Below, in pieces: positions 34,550 through 42,322 of a DNA stretch of 64,000 nucleotides. The notes beneath the pieces were generated by a model. It saw only the letters and a list, made by a program, of their open reading frames with translations. It was not told where the DNA came from and ran no database searches. A program made the position numbers and the translations under genes. The stretch covers positions 47,473 through 111,472 of the forward strand of contig CANSKS010000002.1 of the NCBI GenBank assembly GCA_947647615.1, written 5' to 3'. Positions within the stretch are counted from its first letter, which is position 1. Each line of letters opens with the position of its first letter. The stretch is from an uncultured Neglectibacter sp. Its GTDB lineage: Bacteria > Bacillota > Clostridia > Oscillospirales > Acutalibacteraceae.

Positions 34550-35275
34550 ATGAACACGGTTAAAATACAAACAGGAGAAACCCTGCTGGTGGCTCACCGA
34601 GGCCTCAGCGGGCTGGAGATGGAAAACACCTGCGCCGCCTTTGTGGCGGCGGGGAACCGTTCTTACTTCGGCATAGAGACCGATGTGCACCGGACGGGAG
34701 ACGGAGGCTTTATTCTTCTGCACGACAGGAATACCGCCCGGGTGGCAAGGGACAGCATAGACGTGGAGGAAACTACCTTCGACACCTTGCGGAAGCTCCG
34801 GCTTTGCGACCGGGATGGCACGAAAAACCGGGCGGACCTGCACCTGCCCTCTTTGGAGGAGTATGTGGACATTTGCAAACGGTATGAAAAGGCCTGCGTG
34901 CTGGAATTGAAGTCCGATTTCACGGAGGAAGAGGTCCGGGGGATCATTGGCCGGGTAAAAGCTCTCGGCTGGTTGGACCATGTGATCTTTATCGCCTTCG
35001 ATTACGAAAACCTGTTGCGGGTGAGGAAAATTTTGCCGGAGCAGCCCTGCCAATTTCTGACGGAGACCATCCCCGAGGGCCTGGCGGAAAAGCTGGCGGC
35101 CAGCCGCATGGGCCTCGACGTCTATTACCCGGCCCTCACCAGGGAGCTGGTCCAGAGGTTCCACGAAAAGGGCGTTCAGGTAAACTGCTGGACGGTAAAC
35201 GAAAAGGCGGATGCAGAGCGGCTTATGGATTGGGGCGTGGATTTCATCACCACCAACATTTTAGAAAAAGAATAA
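34550..35275 (+). CDS. Glycerophosphodiester phosphodiesterase
   Basis: 241 residues. The GDPD signatures are all present: VAHRGLSGLEMENTCAAF, IETDVHRTGDGGFILLHD and a later LELKSDF. The metal-binding Glu/Asp and the HRG and HD histidines are intact, and no signal peptide is present, so it is probably cytoplasmic, hydrolysing glycerophosphodiesters (phospholipid or teichoic acid breakdown) to glycerol-3-phosphate and an alcohol. It has a GGGAGGGGC site before the ATG. It ends at a bidirectional terminator shared with the carboxylesterase gene. Confidence 0.93.
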   Translation: MNTVKIQTGETLLVAHRGLSGLEMENTCAAFVAAGNRSYFGIETDVHRTGDGGFILLHDRNTARVARDSIDVEETTFDTLRKLRLCDRDGTKNRADLHLPSLEEYVDICKRYEKACVLELKSDFTEEEVRGIIGRVKALGWLDHVIFIAFDYENLLRVRKILPEQPCQFLTETIPEGLAEKLAASRMGLDVYYPALTRELVQRFHEKGVQVNCWTVNEKADAERLMDWGVDFITTNILEKE

Positions 35276-35281
35276 AAAAGA

Positions 35282-35326
35282 GGGAAAGGCAAACCGTTGT
35301 GGTTCGCCTTTCCCTTTCCTTTTTTC
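35282..35326. terminator. Bidirectional terminator between GDPD and carboxylesterase
   Basis: Stem GGGAAAGGC / GCCTTTCCC (35282-35314) with an AACC/GGTT inner stem and GTTGT loop, T-rich to 35326; A-rich 5' flank gives T-tract on the other strand. Confidence 0.85.
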
Positions 35327-35353
35327 GGAAGCCCTTTTAAATCTTGGCTGCAG

Positions 35354-36940
35354 TTAGAACATCCAGGCCCTCCCGCTTTCTTCGTCCTCGTCTTCTTCCT
35401 CCTGAGGCGCGCCGAAATCGAAATGGATAGGCTCTTTGTATTCCTCCAGCAGGGGGAGAAGTCCGTCCTGCATGTTGACGCCGGTGTAGCATTGGTCGTC
35501 AAACACCATAGTGACCATATTGCCCTCTGTGCAGGCATCCCACTGGGGCAGGCCTTCTGTGTTGGGGTTGCCGGTACGGGCGAAGTTTACAAAAGCGCCC
35601 GACATCACCTTGTCCAGCATTTGGTAATTCTTTTGGTGGCATACGGGGATAAGCTCCGCGTTATGGAAGAAATAGGGGATATCGGAGCAGTGCCAAGCCG
35701 CCCGGCCGCCGTCGTAATCGAATATTTTGGCGAAGAGGTAGTTGTAAACCGGAGCGCTGGCCTCCCTGGCCTTTTTCTTTACATAGTCCACCGTGGGGGC
35801 AAGGAACATGGCGTCAATATCGTTGGCAAAGACCTCGTTGGTATTGGGGTATACCCGGCGGAATTCCTTTAAGATCTTTTCGCCGCCCTCGGGGCCGTAG
35901 GCTTCCCGAACCAGGGCCTCCCTTTCCTGGGTGCTGAGCTCTTCACACTCCCCGTGATCGCCCTTCATGGCAAACTCGGCCAGCACGGATCCCACCATGG
36001 TGGGAACTGTAAGGGAATGGGCGGTGAAATCTTCCTCCAGGGGGTCACAGAGATAATAATCGTTGGGTAAGGGGCCCCAGTTTACCCGCCTGCCCTGCTT
36101 GTAAAGGGCGCGCACAGCCTTGTTCACGGCCCAAATGAACTGGGGAACCGGCACCTTTTCCAGGCGTTCCGCCTGATCTAACGGAATGTTCAGCGGCTTT
36201 AAGATCTCCGGCACTAGCTCTTTTCCGGTTGCCAAATTCTTGTTCCGGTCGGGAGCCATGACGCCGGACATGACAATGGCCTTGTGGAACAGGCCGTCCG
36301 CCGCGGGAATTTGACCCAAGGTAGTCACCTTGCCGCCGCCGCCGGATTGGCCGAAGATGGTCACGTTATTGGGATCGCCGCCGAAGTTCGCGATGTTGTC
36401 CCGCACCCAGCGCAGGGCCTCTACCAGATCCGCCATGCCCACGTTGCCCGAATTGTGGTACTTTTCCCCAAAGCCGGACATGTCCAGGTAGCCAAAAACG
36501 TTCAGCCGGTGGTTTACGCTCACCACTACCACGCCGTCCTGCTTCGCCAGGTTGTAGCCGTCATAGCAGATCTGTTCAATAGAAGAGCCTGCGGCATAGC
36601 CGCCGCCGTGCATCCAGAACATGACAGGCTTTTTGGCGGCAGGGTCACAGTTCTCTGTCCACACGTTTAAATATTGGCAGTGCTCACTGCTGGGCCAGAA
36701 CCGGTGAGGGATCATCACTTCGCCGGTGGGCATAGGTTCTCCCAGCACCGGGCAGATCATGCCGTAGCTCCCCGCGTCCTTTACGCCCTCCCAGGGCTCT
36801 ATTGGCTCGGGCATTTGGAAGCGTTTGGCCTTGGCATAGCGTATGCCGTAAAAATGATCTACGCCTTGGAAGTGGAAGCCCCTCAGCTTTCCTTTGGTGG
36901 TTTCTACGATGGGTGATGTTTTGGAAAAGCAAAAATCCAT
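35354..36940 (-). CDS. Type B carboxylesterase (para-nitrobenzyl esterase family)
   Basis: 528 residues. The oxyanion-hole HGGG motif is in VMFWMHGGGYAAGSSIE, and the nucleophile Ser lies in IFGQSGGGGKVT (the usual GESAGA reads GQSGGG here). A late FHNAELIPV segment carries the His. The start at ATG 36940 follows AGAAGGAG with eight-base spacing. No signal peptide is seen, so it is cytoplasmic. The substrate is unknown. Its promoter is probably at 37065-37093, leaving a leader of about 115 bases. The C terminus ends in an unusual acidic run of Glu/Asp (EEEDEDEES). Confidence 0.9.
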   Translation of the reverse strand: MDFCFSKTSPIVETTKGKLRGFHFQGVDHFYGIRYAKAKRFQMPEPIEPWEGVKDAGSYGMICPVLGEPMPTGEVMIPHRFWPSSEHCQYLNVWTENCDPAAKKPVMFWMHGGGYAAGSSIEQICYDGYNLAKQDGVVVVSVNHRLNVFGYLDMSGFGEKYHNSGNVGMADLVEALRWVRDNIANFGGDPNNVTIFGQSGGGGKVTTLGQIPAADGLFHKAIVMSGVMAPDRNKNLATGKELVPEILKPLNIPLDQAERLEKVPVPQFIWAVNKAVRALYKQGRRVNWGPLPNDYYLCDPLEEDFTAHSLTVPTMVGSVLAEFAMKGDHGECEELSTQEREALVREAYGPEGGEKILKEFRRVYPNTNEVFANDIDAMFLAPTVDYVKKKAREASAPVYNYLFAKIFDYDGGRAAWHCSDIPYFFHNAELIPVCHQKNYQMLDKVMSGAFVNFARTGNPNTEGLPQWDACTEGNMVTMVFDDQCYTGVNMQDGLLPLLEEYKEPIHFDFGAPQEEEDEDEESGRAWMF

Positions 36941-37064
36941 GGTACCAACTCCTTCTACAATTTTTTGCGCTGGGGCCGCCAACCAATTGTGTGGCCACGC
37001 CACGGTATGTCCCCTTTGGCGGTCCGTTTTCTAGGCACAAGGAAAATTTATTTGACTACATATC

Positions 37065-37093
37065 ATGATACACCAATAAAACTCATTTCACAA
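37065..37093 (-). promoter_or_regulatory. Promoter candidate of the type B carboxylesterase gene
   Basis: Minus strand TTGTGA (37093-37088), 17-base spacer, TATCAT (37070-37065). Confidence 0.55.
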
Positions 37094-37207
37094 GTATAAT
37101 TTTAGGCATGTTTTTTAAGCAGTTAGACCAAGAACCGGCATATTACATTTTTTTCATGGGTCAATAAAAATTTTGATAGGAAAATCGGAAGCTTTTTTGA
37201 AAAATAT

Positions 37208-37236
37208 TTGATTTTTTTCCAAAAACAGCGTATTCT
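37208..37236 (+). promoter_or_regulatory. Promoter of the small esterase gene
   Basis: TTGATT (37208-37213), 17-base spacer, TATTCT (37231-37236), about 60 bases before the ATG at 37298. Confidence 0.65.
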
Positions 37237-37297
37237 TTTTGTAAAGATTTTAACTGCCCTTGCGGCAAAAGCAAATTTATGAAGAGGAGTTTTTTCC

Positions 37298-38071
37298 ATG
37301 GCAAACATGCAAATCGAATTCTATTCCAATTCCCTGGTTCGCCCTGTCACCTTTAAGCTGTTTTTGCCAAACGATCCCCGTGCAGATTCCGCCCCGGCGG
37401 AGGAGGGCCCCATAAAGACGCTGTTTGTCCTTCACGGCTACACCGGCGCGGCGGAAAACTGGAACCTGGAAGGCCTGGCCCAACAGTACCGCTTCGCCAT
37501 TGTCAGCCCCAGCGGGGAAAATGCCTTCTATTTGGACGGAATCTCCACAGGCCATAAGTTCCAGACCTTCCTGGGGGTGGAGCTGGTAGATTACCTCCGC
37601 CGCACCTTTGGATTGGCAAAGGACGCCCAAGAAACTTACATCACCGGGCTCTCCATGGGAGGATTCGGAGCCCTCCACACGGCCTTGGCCTATCCCGAAA
37701 CCTTTGGCAAGGTGGGGGCCATGTCCTCTGCCCTCATCGTCCACGGCATCGCTCATATGAAGCCCGGCGAAGACAACGGCATTGGCAATTATGAGTATTA
37801 CCGGGAGTGCTTCGGCGACCTGGAAACTGTGGATGAGCGGGATGCAAACCCTGAGGTGCTGGTAAAGGCCCTGAAAACCGCCGGGAAGAAGCTGCCCGAT
37901 ATTTTCTTTTGCTGCGGCACGGAAGATTTCCTTTTGGAACCCAACCGGCAGTTCCATCGCTTTTTGGAATCGGAGCAGATCCCTCACCGGTACCTGGAAG
38001 ACAAGGGCGGCCACGACAATGATTTTTGGAGCAAATACAAGGTGGAAATCGTAAACTGGATGTTCGGCTAA
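37298..38071 (+). CDS. Alpha/beta hydrolase of the tributyrin-esterase/EstA type
   Basis: 257 residues. LFVLHGYTGAAENW carries the oxyanion region, the nucleophile is in YITGLSMGGFGALHTAL (GxSxGG), the acid in CCGTEDFLLEPNRQFH, and the His in DKGGHDNDFW. It resembles acyl esterases and tributyrin esterases that deacylate short-chain esters, including acetylated sugars. It has no signal peptide. The GAAGAGGAG site is well placed. The divergent neighbour is another esterase. Substrate unknown. Confidence 0.9.
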   Translation: MANMQIEFYSNSLVRPVTFKLFLPNDPRADSAPAEEGPIKTLFVLHGYTGAAENWNLEGLAQQYRFAIVSPSGENAFYLDGISTGHKFQTFLGVELVDYLRRTFGLAKDAQETYITGLSMGGFGALHTALAYPETFGKVGAMSSALIVHGIAHMKPGEDNGIGNYEYYRECFGDLETVDERDANPEVLVKALKTAGKKLPDIFFCCGTEDFLLEPNRQFHRFLESEQIPHRYLEDKGGHDNDFWSKYKVEIVNWMFG

Positions 38072-38094
38072 AAAATTTCCCGGAGTTTCCTGAT

Positions 38095-38139
38095 AAAAGG
38101 GATAGGGCGAAATTTCCATTTCGTCCTATCCCTTTTTTT
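38095..38139. terminator. Bidirectional terminator
   Basis: Stem AAAAGGGATAGG / CCTATCCCTTTT with inner GCGAAAT / ATTTCGT, followed by T-tract; A-rich 5' side. Serves the small esterase (plus) and the MBL hydrolase operon (minus). Confidence 0.85.
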
Positions 38140-38144
38140 ATCTG

Positions 38145-38927
38145 TTACGCTCTTTTCAAAACCAGTGGCTGCCCGGGGCTTGCCGCAAGAACACGGGCGG
38201 TGTTCTCCACTCTGCTCAGCAGCATTTTCGGGTTAGCGTTGAAAGGGCTGAACTCCGGCGCGTCCACCGTACCCCAATGGATGCACAGCAGCCGGGCGTG
38301 AGGGTAAGCCTTTGCCAGTTTCACAGCACCTTCCAGCCCGATGTGCCAATCGTCGTTGGAGAAATCGAACAGGATCACGTCCGGTGCGGGCATTTGCAAA
38401 TGCTCCGGCAGCAGTCTGGAATCGCCGGGGAGCCAGATGGTACCGTCCGGCGTATCCAGCCAGTAGCCGCAGTAGTCCTCCCGCTTCCACTCCCGGTACA
38501 GGTGGTCGGGAGATTCGCTCTGCCAGTTGTGCCAGGCCGGGGTAAGGGTCACGTTTACCGGCCCAACCGCAAACTTCCCGCCGATATCGTGGCCGGTACC
38601 GGACAAACCGTTCCCCCCCATGACCTCCGCCACATACTGGGTGGCGTGGTAGGCTTTGCAGACGGTTGCCAGGTGCTGGCAGGTTGGCACGCTGAAATGG
38701 TCGTTGTCGATGTGGGTGATCAGCACCCCATCCAGGCGCGGTACCTGGGGAGCCGTGATAGGCGGCTCAAACAGCAGCGGCATATCGAACCCCTCCAGCA
38801 CCGGGTCGATCATAAGCACCGTGCCACGGCAGTTCAGCATAATACCGCCCCCGCCCAGCCAGCGCAGTTCTGTGCGGCCTGTAGGCTCAAAATCCTTCGG
38901 TACAATAGGCTGTACCGGGCCGGGCAT
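38145..38927 (-). CDS. MBL-fold metallo-hydrolase, fused 5' end at a deletion scar
   Basis: 260 residues from ATG 38927. The metal motif is VLITHIDNDHFSVPTC (H-x-D-x-D-H), with later WLPGDSRL and IHWG; the fold is of the UlaG/YtnP-like beta-lactamase type, substrate unknown. The conserved part begins near VPKDFEPTGRTELRWLGGGG. The reading frame upstream is out-of-frame flavodoxin sequence, so the native N terminus seems replaced by an ATG that happens to lie in the flavodoxin remnant, with a fortuitous AAGG six bases upstream. Last gene of the aldo/keto reductase operon; whether the current start is active is uncertain. Confidence 0.8.
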   Translation of the reverse strand: MPGPVQPIVPKDFEPTGRTELRWLGGGGIMLNCRGTVLMIDPVLEGFDMPLLFEPPITAPQVPRLDGVLITHIDNDHFSVPTCQHLATVCKAYHATQYVAEVMGGNGLSGTGHDIGGKFAVGPVNVTLTPAWHNWQSESPDHLYREWKREDYCGYWLDTPDGTIWLPGDSRLLPEHLQMPAPDVILFDFSNDDWHIGLEGAVKLAKAYPHARLLCIHWGTVDAPEFSPFNANPKMLLSRVENTARVLAASPGQPLVLKRA

Positions 38928-39361
38928 TCTGCGCCTTTTCCTCGGCGGCACGGTCCAGGCACTCGTCATAATCGCTGGAATAGGGCGCCTCCACCACGAT
39001 GGAGAAAAGGTCACCGCCCACCTCCTGCTGAATCCAGCCTGCCAGCTTCGCGGCGTTGCCAGGGAGCAGCACACTGGCCGAAGCAGTGGCGTGGGTCTTC
39101 CACCACCGTGTTTTCCGCCCAAGTGAAGTAGGCAATCAGGATATGCTCCTTTTCTGGTGTTGACGCAAGACTTTCAGCCGGTTCGCTGGAAGAAGCAGGA
39201 GCAGACTCACTGCTTTCTGGAGTGGGACTAGCTGTAGGCAGCGCGCTTTCCGGCGGTGCCGTAGGTGTGGGCGCGGGCCAGCTCGTTTCCGGGCCAGCCG
39301 TGCAGGCAGTCAGGGCCAAAACGATCGCGGCCAAAAGTGAAAACAGGCGCTTTCGCTTCAT
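38880..39361 (-). pseudogene. Flavodoxin lipoprotein remnant: frameshifted and 3'-truncated
   Basis: Starts ATG 39361 with a lipoprotein signal (LTAC, Cys20), a Pro/Ser/Thr linker and the flavodoxin entry EKEHILIAYFTWAENTVVEDP. Near 39085-39100 a small deletion shifts the frame, and the homology continues in another frame as ATASASVLLPGNAAKLAG...LFSIVVEAPYSSDYDECLDRAAEEKAQ. It is then cut at about 38915-38930, where MBL hydrolase sequence begins. The second half of the flavodoxin fold is missing. The ATG overlaps the DUF4405 stop by four bases, so the gene was once a coupled operon member. Confidence 0.85.
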
Positions 39362-40029
39362 GGTACCGCCTCCTTCTTGTGTGTTCTCAGCAGCTTTTGT
39401 CCATAGTAGGCCAGGGCTGCAAACAGTCCCATGATGGCCAGATAGTCCAGGATAAACAGCAGGGCAGGCTCACTAAAGTCAAAGAACACAAAATGAGTTT
39501 TTAAAAAAAGATAGGTGACGAAATCCCGCCGGAGAAAGGCCCAAATGCCATACAGGGAGATCCCCGCCGCCAACGCCCTCAGGGCGGTGGGCATCTTTCT
39601 TTTTGTGAGCTTCCGAACCATACCCAGTACCATGCTCCAATGCAGCCCCAGGTGCATTGACATGAGCACGAAGCCCCAATAGGAGCCCGCCAGGTGAAGC
39701 TGCCGGGCCAGGGCCATACTGCCGTGGAGACCCAGGAATGCGAACACATGACGGGACATCATAACACCGCTGACCATGAGGGCCAACATATCCAGACACA
39801 AAAGGAAGTCAAGCACCGTCTGGAATATCCTCTGGGGGGAATGTTTTCCTTTGAACAGCGCGCCGTACCAGTTTGCATTCAGCCCGTGATGCAGGAGGAA
39901 CAGCAGGAACATGCCGGCGCCAATCCACTCGTGGGCCACCTCGCCCCACAGGTGGTAGCCCATGAGGGCCAGCAGGAGGATGAGCATCAGCGCGTCCACA
40001 GAGAGTTTTACAATAATATTCGGTTTCAC
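39358..40029 (-). CDS. DUF4405 membrane protein (cytochrome b561-like, probable heme-binding)
   Basis: 223 residues, about five or six membrane spans. Paired histidines lie within spans (VAHEWIGAGMFLLFLLHHGLN near 30-50; LHLAGSYWGFVLMSMHLGLHW near 110-130), the pattern of b-type cytochrome-like DUF4405 proteins. In gut Clostridia these commonly sit next to flavodoxin and aldo/keto reductase genes, as here. A role in membrane electron transfer is inferred. The start lies 12 bases after the aldo/keto reductase stop, and the stop overlaps the flavodoxin remnant start by four bases. Confidence 0.82.
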   Translation of the reverse strand: MKPNIIVKLSVDALMLILLLALMGYHLWGEVAHEWIGAGMFLLFLLHHGLNANWYGALFKGKHSPQRIFQTVLDFLLCLDMLALMVSGVMMSRHVFAFLGLHGSMALARQLHLAGSYWGFVLMSMHLGLHWSMVLGMVRKLTKRKMPTALRALAAGISLYGIWAFLRRDFVTYLFLKTHFVFFDFSEPALLFILDYLAIMGLFAALAYYGQKLLRTHKKEAVP

Positions 40030-40041
40030 ACGCGGGCCCTC

Positions 40042-41070
40042 TTATTTTTGCAGGCCCCACACCTGGGGCTTACTAGCGGAAGCCGGTGTATTCTGTGCCA
40101 TCACGCCTACCAGCTTGTGAGGGATGTAGGGTTCTTCCAAGTAAGCCAGTTCCTCCGCTGTCAAATCCAAATCCACCGCTTTGGCCGCACCCTCAATGTG
40201 GTGCAGTTTCGTGGCACCCACCACCGGGGCCGTGACCTTCGTAAGCAGCCAGGAAAGGGAAATCTCCGTCATGCTCACCCCGTGTTTTTCGGCCAGCTCC
40301 GCCACCCGGGCGATAATTTTGCCGTCCTGCTCCGCCGTAGCGTCATACTTGCCCTTGGCGTAGCTGTCTTCCTCCAGACGCTTGGAGGTTTCCCCGGGCC
40401 GCTTGGAGAGCCTGCCACCTGCCAGGGCGCTGTAGGGGGTCATGGCGATGTTGTCCTCGGCGCAGAGCCTTGCCATCTCCCGCTCCTCCTCCCGGAAAAT
40501 CAGGTTGTAGTGGCCCTGGATAGAGACAAATTTTGCAAAGCCGTTCTGCTCCGCAATGGCATTGGCCTTCGCCAGCTGGTAGGCGTAAGCGTTAGAGATA
40601 CCGATATACCGCACTTTGCCCGCTTTCACGGCGTTATTTAAGCCCTCCATAATGTCATAGGTGGGAGTGTTGTAGTCCCACATGTGGTAGATATACAGGT
40701 CCACATAGTCCATGCCCAGGTGCTGAAGGCTCTGGTCCAGCAGCTTTGCGATATGCTGCTGACCGGTCACGCCCGCCGCGATTTCCTCCGCGCTGCGGGG
40801 GACGAACTTTGTGGCCACCACCACGTCCTCCCGCTTGGCCATGTCTTTTAAGGCCCGGCCCAAATATTGCTCGCTGGTGCCGTTCTGGTAGCCGATGGCG
40901 GTGTCGAAAAAATTGACTCCCAGCTCCAGCCCCTGCCGGATGATCTCCCGGGAGTGTTCCTCATCTACCGTCCAGCTGTGCTGGCCGGTTTGAGCGTTGC
41001 CGAACCCCATGCAGCCCATGCAGATGCGGGAAACGGTGAGATCGGAATTTCCTAGTTTTACATATCTCAT
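40042..41070 (-). CDS. Aldo/keto reductase
   Basis: 342 residues. The TIM-barrel AKR signature begins MRYVKLGNSDLTVSRICMGCMGFG. The catalytic tetrad positions appear as D/Y in FFDTAIGYQNGTSEQYLG, K in VVATKFVP and H in IYHMWDY. It reduces aldehydes or ketones with NADPH in the cytoplasm; substrate unknown. First gene of an operon with the DUF4405 protein, the flavodoxin remnant and the MBL hydrolase. Its promoter (TAGACA-17-TATAAT, 41126-41154) carries an upstream motif shared with the flavodoxin gene at 41921. Confidence 0.92.
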   Translation of the reverse strand: MRYVKLGNSDLTVSRICMGCMGFGNAQTGQHSWTVDEEHSREIIRQGLELGVNFFDTAIGYQNGTSEQYLGRALKDMAKREDVVVATKFVPRSAEEIAAGVTGQQHIAKLLDQSLQHLGMDYVDLYIYHMWDYNTPTYDIMEGLNNAVKAGKVRYIGISNAYAYQLAKANAIAEQNGFAKFVSIQGHYNLIFREEEREMARLCAEDNIAMTPYSALAGGRLSKRPGETSKRLEEDSYAKGKYDATAEQDGKIIARVAELAEKHGVSMTEISLSWLLTKVTAPVVGATKLHHIEGAAKAVDLDLTAEELAYLEEPYIPHKLVGVMAQNTPASASKPQVWGLQK

Positions 41071-41125
41071 GGTGAGCCCTCCTAAGTCGTCCCTGCTGTT
41101 CGTTTTTTGGAATGGTTGTGATTTG

Positions 41126-41193
41126 ATTATAAGTTGGACGTATAAAAATGTCTAATACTTATTTTGTTGTACCAGTGATACCAAAAAGGCATA
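41126..41193 (-). promoter_or_regulatory. Aldo/keto reductase promoter with shared upstream motif
   Basis: Minus strand TAGACA (41154-41149), 17-base spacer, TATAAT (41131-41126). Upstream, ACAAAATAAGTATT abuts the -35 and TATGCCTTTTTGG lies about 35 bases further (41193-41181). The same two blocks precede the flavodoxin promoter at 42006-42072. Confidence 0.7.
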
Positions 41194-41213
41194 AAAATTC
41201 CAAGGGAAAAATG

Positions 41214-41921
41214 TCATTTTAAGAATTCTCCGGCCCATGCTAACAGTTCGTCTTGAGTTGCGCTGCTGTCAAAGCGCTGCCCGGGGAGCCAATTCGCGCC
41301 GAAAACAAGGCTTTCCAAGTTCGTGGCGCTGGAGCCAATTCCGCTGCCGCCGGAGGTGCAGAAGGGCACGATGGTTTTGCCGCCGAAATCGTAGCTTTCC
41401 AGGAAGGTATTCACAATGCGGGGCGCTTCTCCCCACCAGATGGGGTAGGCGACGAACACAATGTCGTATTGTTCCATGTTTTCCACCGAACCGCTGATGG
41501 CAGGCCGGGAGTCGGGATCGTTCATTTCCAGAGTGCTGCGGCTGCCGCTGTCGTTGTAGTTCAAGTCGGCTTCGGTGTAGGGTTCTGCCGGGGAGATTTC
41601 ATACAGGTCAGCGCGCAGGCCGGCGGCCAGCTGTTGGGCCAGGCCTTCGGTGGTGTTGGTGGCGGAGAAATAGGCCACCAGCACCTTGGTGCCGGCCTCG
41701 GCCTCGGGGTCCGGTTCGGCGGCAGGCTCTGCCTCAGGGGTGGGCTGAGCGGTAGAGGCAGGTTCCTCCGAAGAGGCGCTGTAGGGCCTGGAGGAAGCTT
41801 CGCTGCCGGAGCCGCTTACGCTTAAGGCGGAAGCTGGAGCGCTGGAGCTGCTTTCTCCGGCACAGGCGGCGAGAAAGCACAGTGTGAGCAAGGCGAGTAA
41901 TGTGACGGTTACGTTTTTCAT
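41214..41921 (-). CDS. Flavodoxin-family lipoprotein (intact)
   Basis: 235 residues from ATG 41921. A lipoprotein signal ends at Cys20 (LAAC), a Ser/Glu/Pro-rich linker runs to about residue 80, then a flavodoxin fold begins at TKVLVAYFSATNTTEGLAQQLAAGL (FMN phosphate loop), with DIVFVAYPIWWGEAPRIVNTFLESYDF and the IVPFCTSGGSGIGSS segment intact. It would carry electrons outside the membrane, perhaps to an aldo/keto or nitroreductase partner. It is complete, unlike the related remnant at 38880-39361. Its own promoter lies at 42006-42034; a GTG 41951 start is possible but leaves no signal peptide. Confidence 0.88.
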   Translation of the reverse strand: MKNVTVTLLALLTLCFLAACAGESSSSAPASALSVSGSGSEASSRPYSASSEEPASTAQPTPEAEPAAEPDPEAEAGTKVLVAYFSATNTTEGLAQQLAAGLRADLYEISPAEPYTEADLNYNDSGSRSTLEMNDPDSRPAISGSVENMEQYDIVFVAYPIWWGEAPRIVNTFLESYDFGGKTIVPFCTSGGSGIGSSATNLESLVFGANWLPGQRFDSSATQDELLAWAGEFLK

Positions 41922-42005
41922 GGAGGGCCTTTCCTTTCCGGTTTGTTTCACGATCTTATGAAAATCTATCCTAGCGGCGCTGTTGGGAGCGCCCTTTGCG
42001 GGTTC

Positions 42006-42072
42006 AGTATAACCAAGGAAAGGGCCTTTGTAAAATGCTTATTTTGTCTTTGAAATATGCTCAAAAGGCATA
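42006..42072 (-). promoter_or_regulatory. Flavodoxin promoter with shared upstream motif
   Basis: Minus strand TTTACA (42034-42029), 17-base spacer, TATACT (42011-42006). Upstream, ACAAAATAAGCATT abuts the -35, and TATGCCTTTTGAGCATA (42072-42056) is a TATGC/GCATA dyad matching the aldo/keto reductase motif in sequence and spacing. Confidence 0.7.
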
Positions 42073-42163
42073 GAGAAAAAAAGAGAGTTGCCCGTGCCGG
42101 CTTTCCGGGGGCGACAGGCCTTGATTTTGGGAAAAATACTCCGGAAACACCCCCGGTATTGTC

Positions 42164-42192
42164 TTTACAATTTTCGGGAGAAAGCGTATAAT
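42164..42192 (+). promoter_or_regulatory. Promoter of the cobalamin operon
   Basis: TTTACA (42164-42169), 17-base spacer, TATAAT (42187-42192). The leader is about 124 bases long and can form several stems (CGGCAG with CTGCCG; CCAAA with TTTTGG) but has no recognisable B12 box. The rest of 41922-42322 holds the divergent flavodoxin promoter and nothing else I can name. Confidence 0.78.
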
Positions 42193-42322
42193 ATTTTATT
42201 TGACAGCGCTAAACCGGCAGGGCCGCGCGCAAGGGAGTTCCAAAGGCTTTTGGGACGGCCGGGAACCAGTGTGGCGCTGCCGTTTCAAGGGCTATTTTTG
42301 GAATGACAGGAGGTGCGGGAAT

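Larger units (their letters stand above)
36941..37297. other. AT-rich divergent intergenic region
   Basis: 357 bases without a gene between two divergent esterase genes. It is markedly AT-rich compared with flanking coding DNA, carries the two promoters listed separately, and shows no RNA gene or repeat that I can support. Confidence 0.7.

Noticed and set aside
41922..41951. GTG start at 41951 for the flavodoxin lipoprotein
   Set aside because: It would bury the lipoprotein signal behind ten charged or polar residues; ATG 41921 gives a canonical signal peptide and lipobox.
42164..42322. Cobalamin riboswitch upstream of cbiA
   Set aside because: No B12 box or core motif could be aligned by eye. 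Kept only as a structured leader in the findings.
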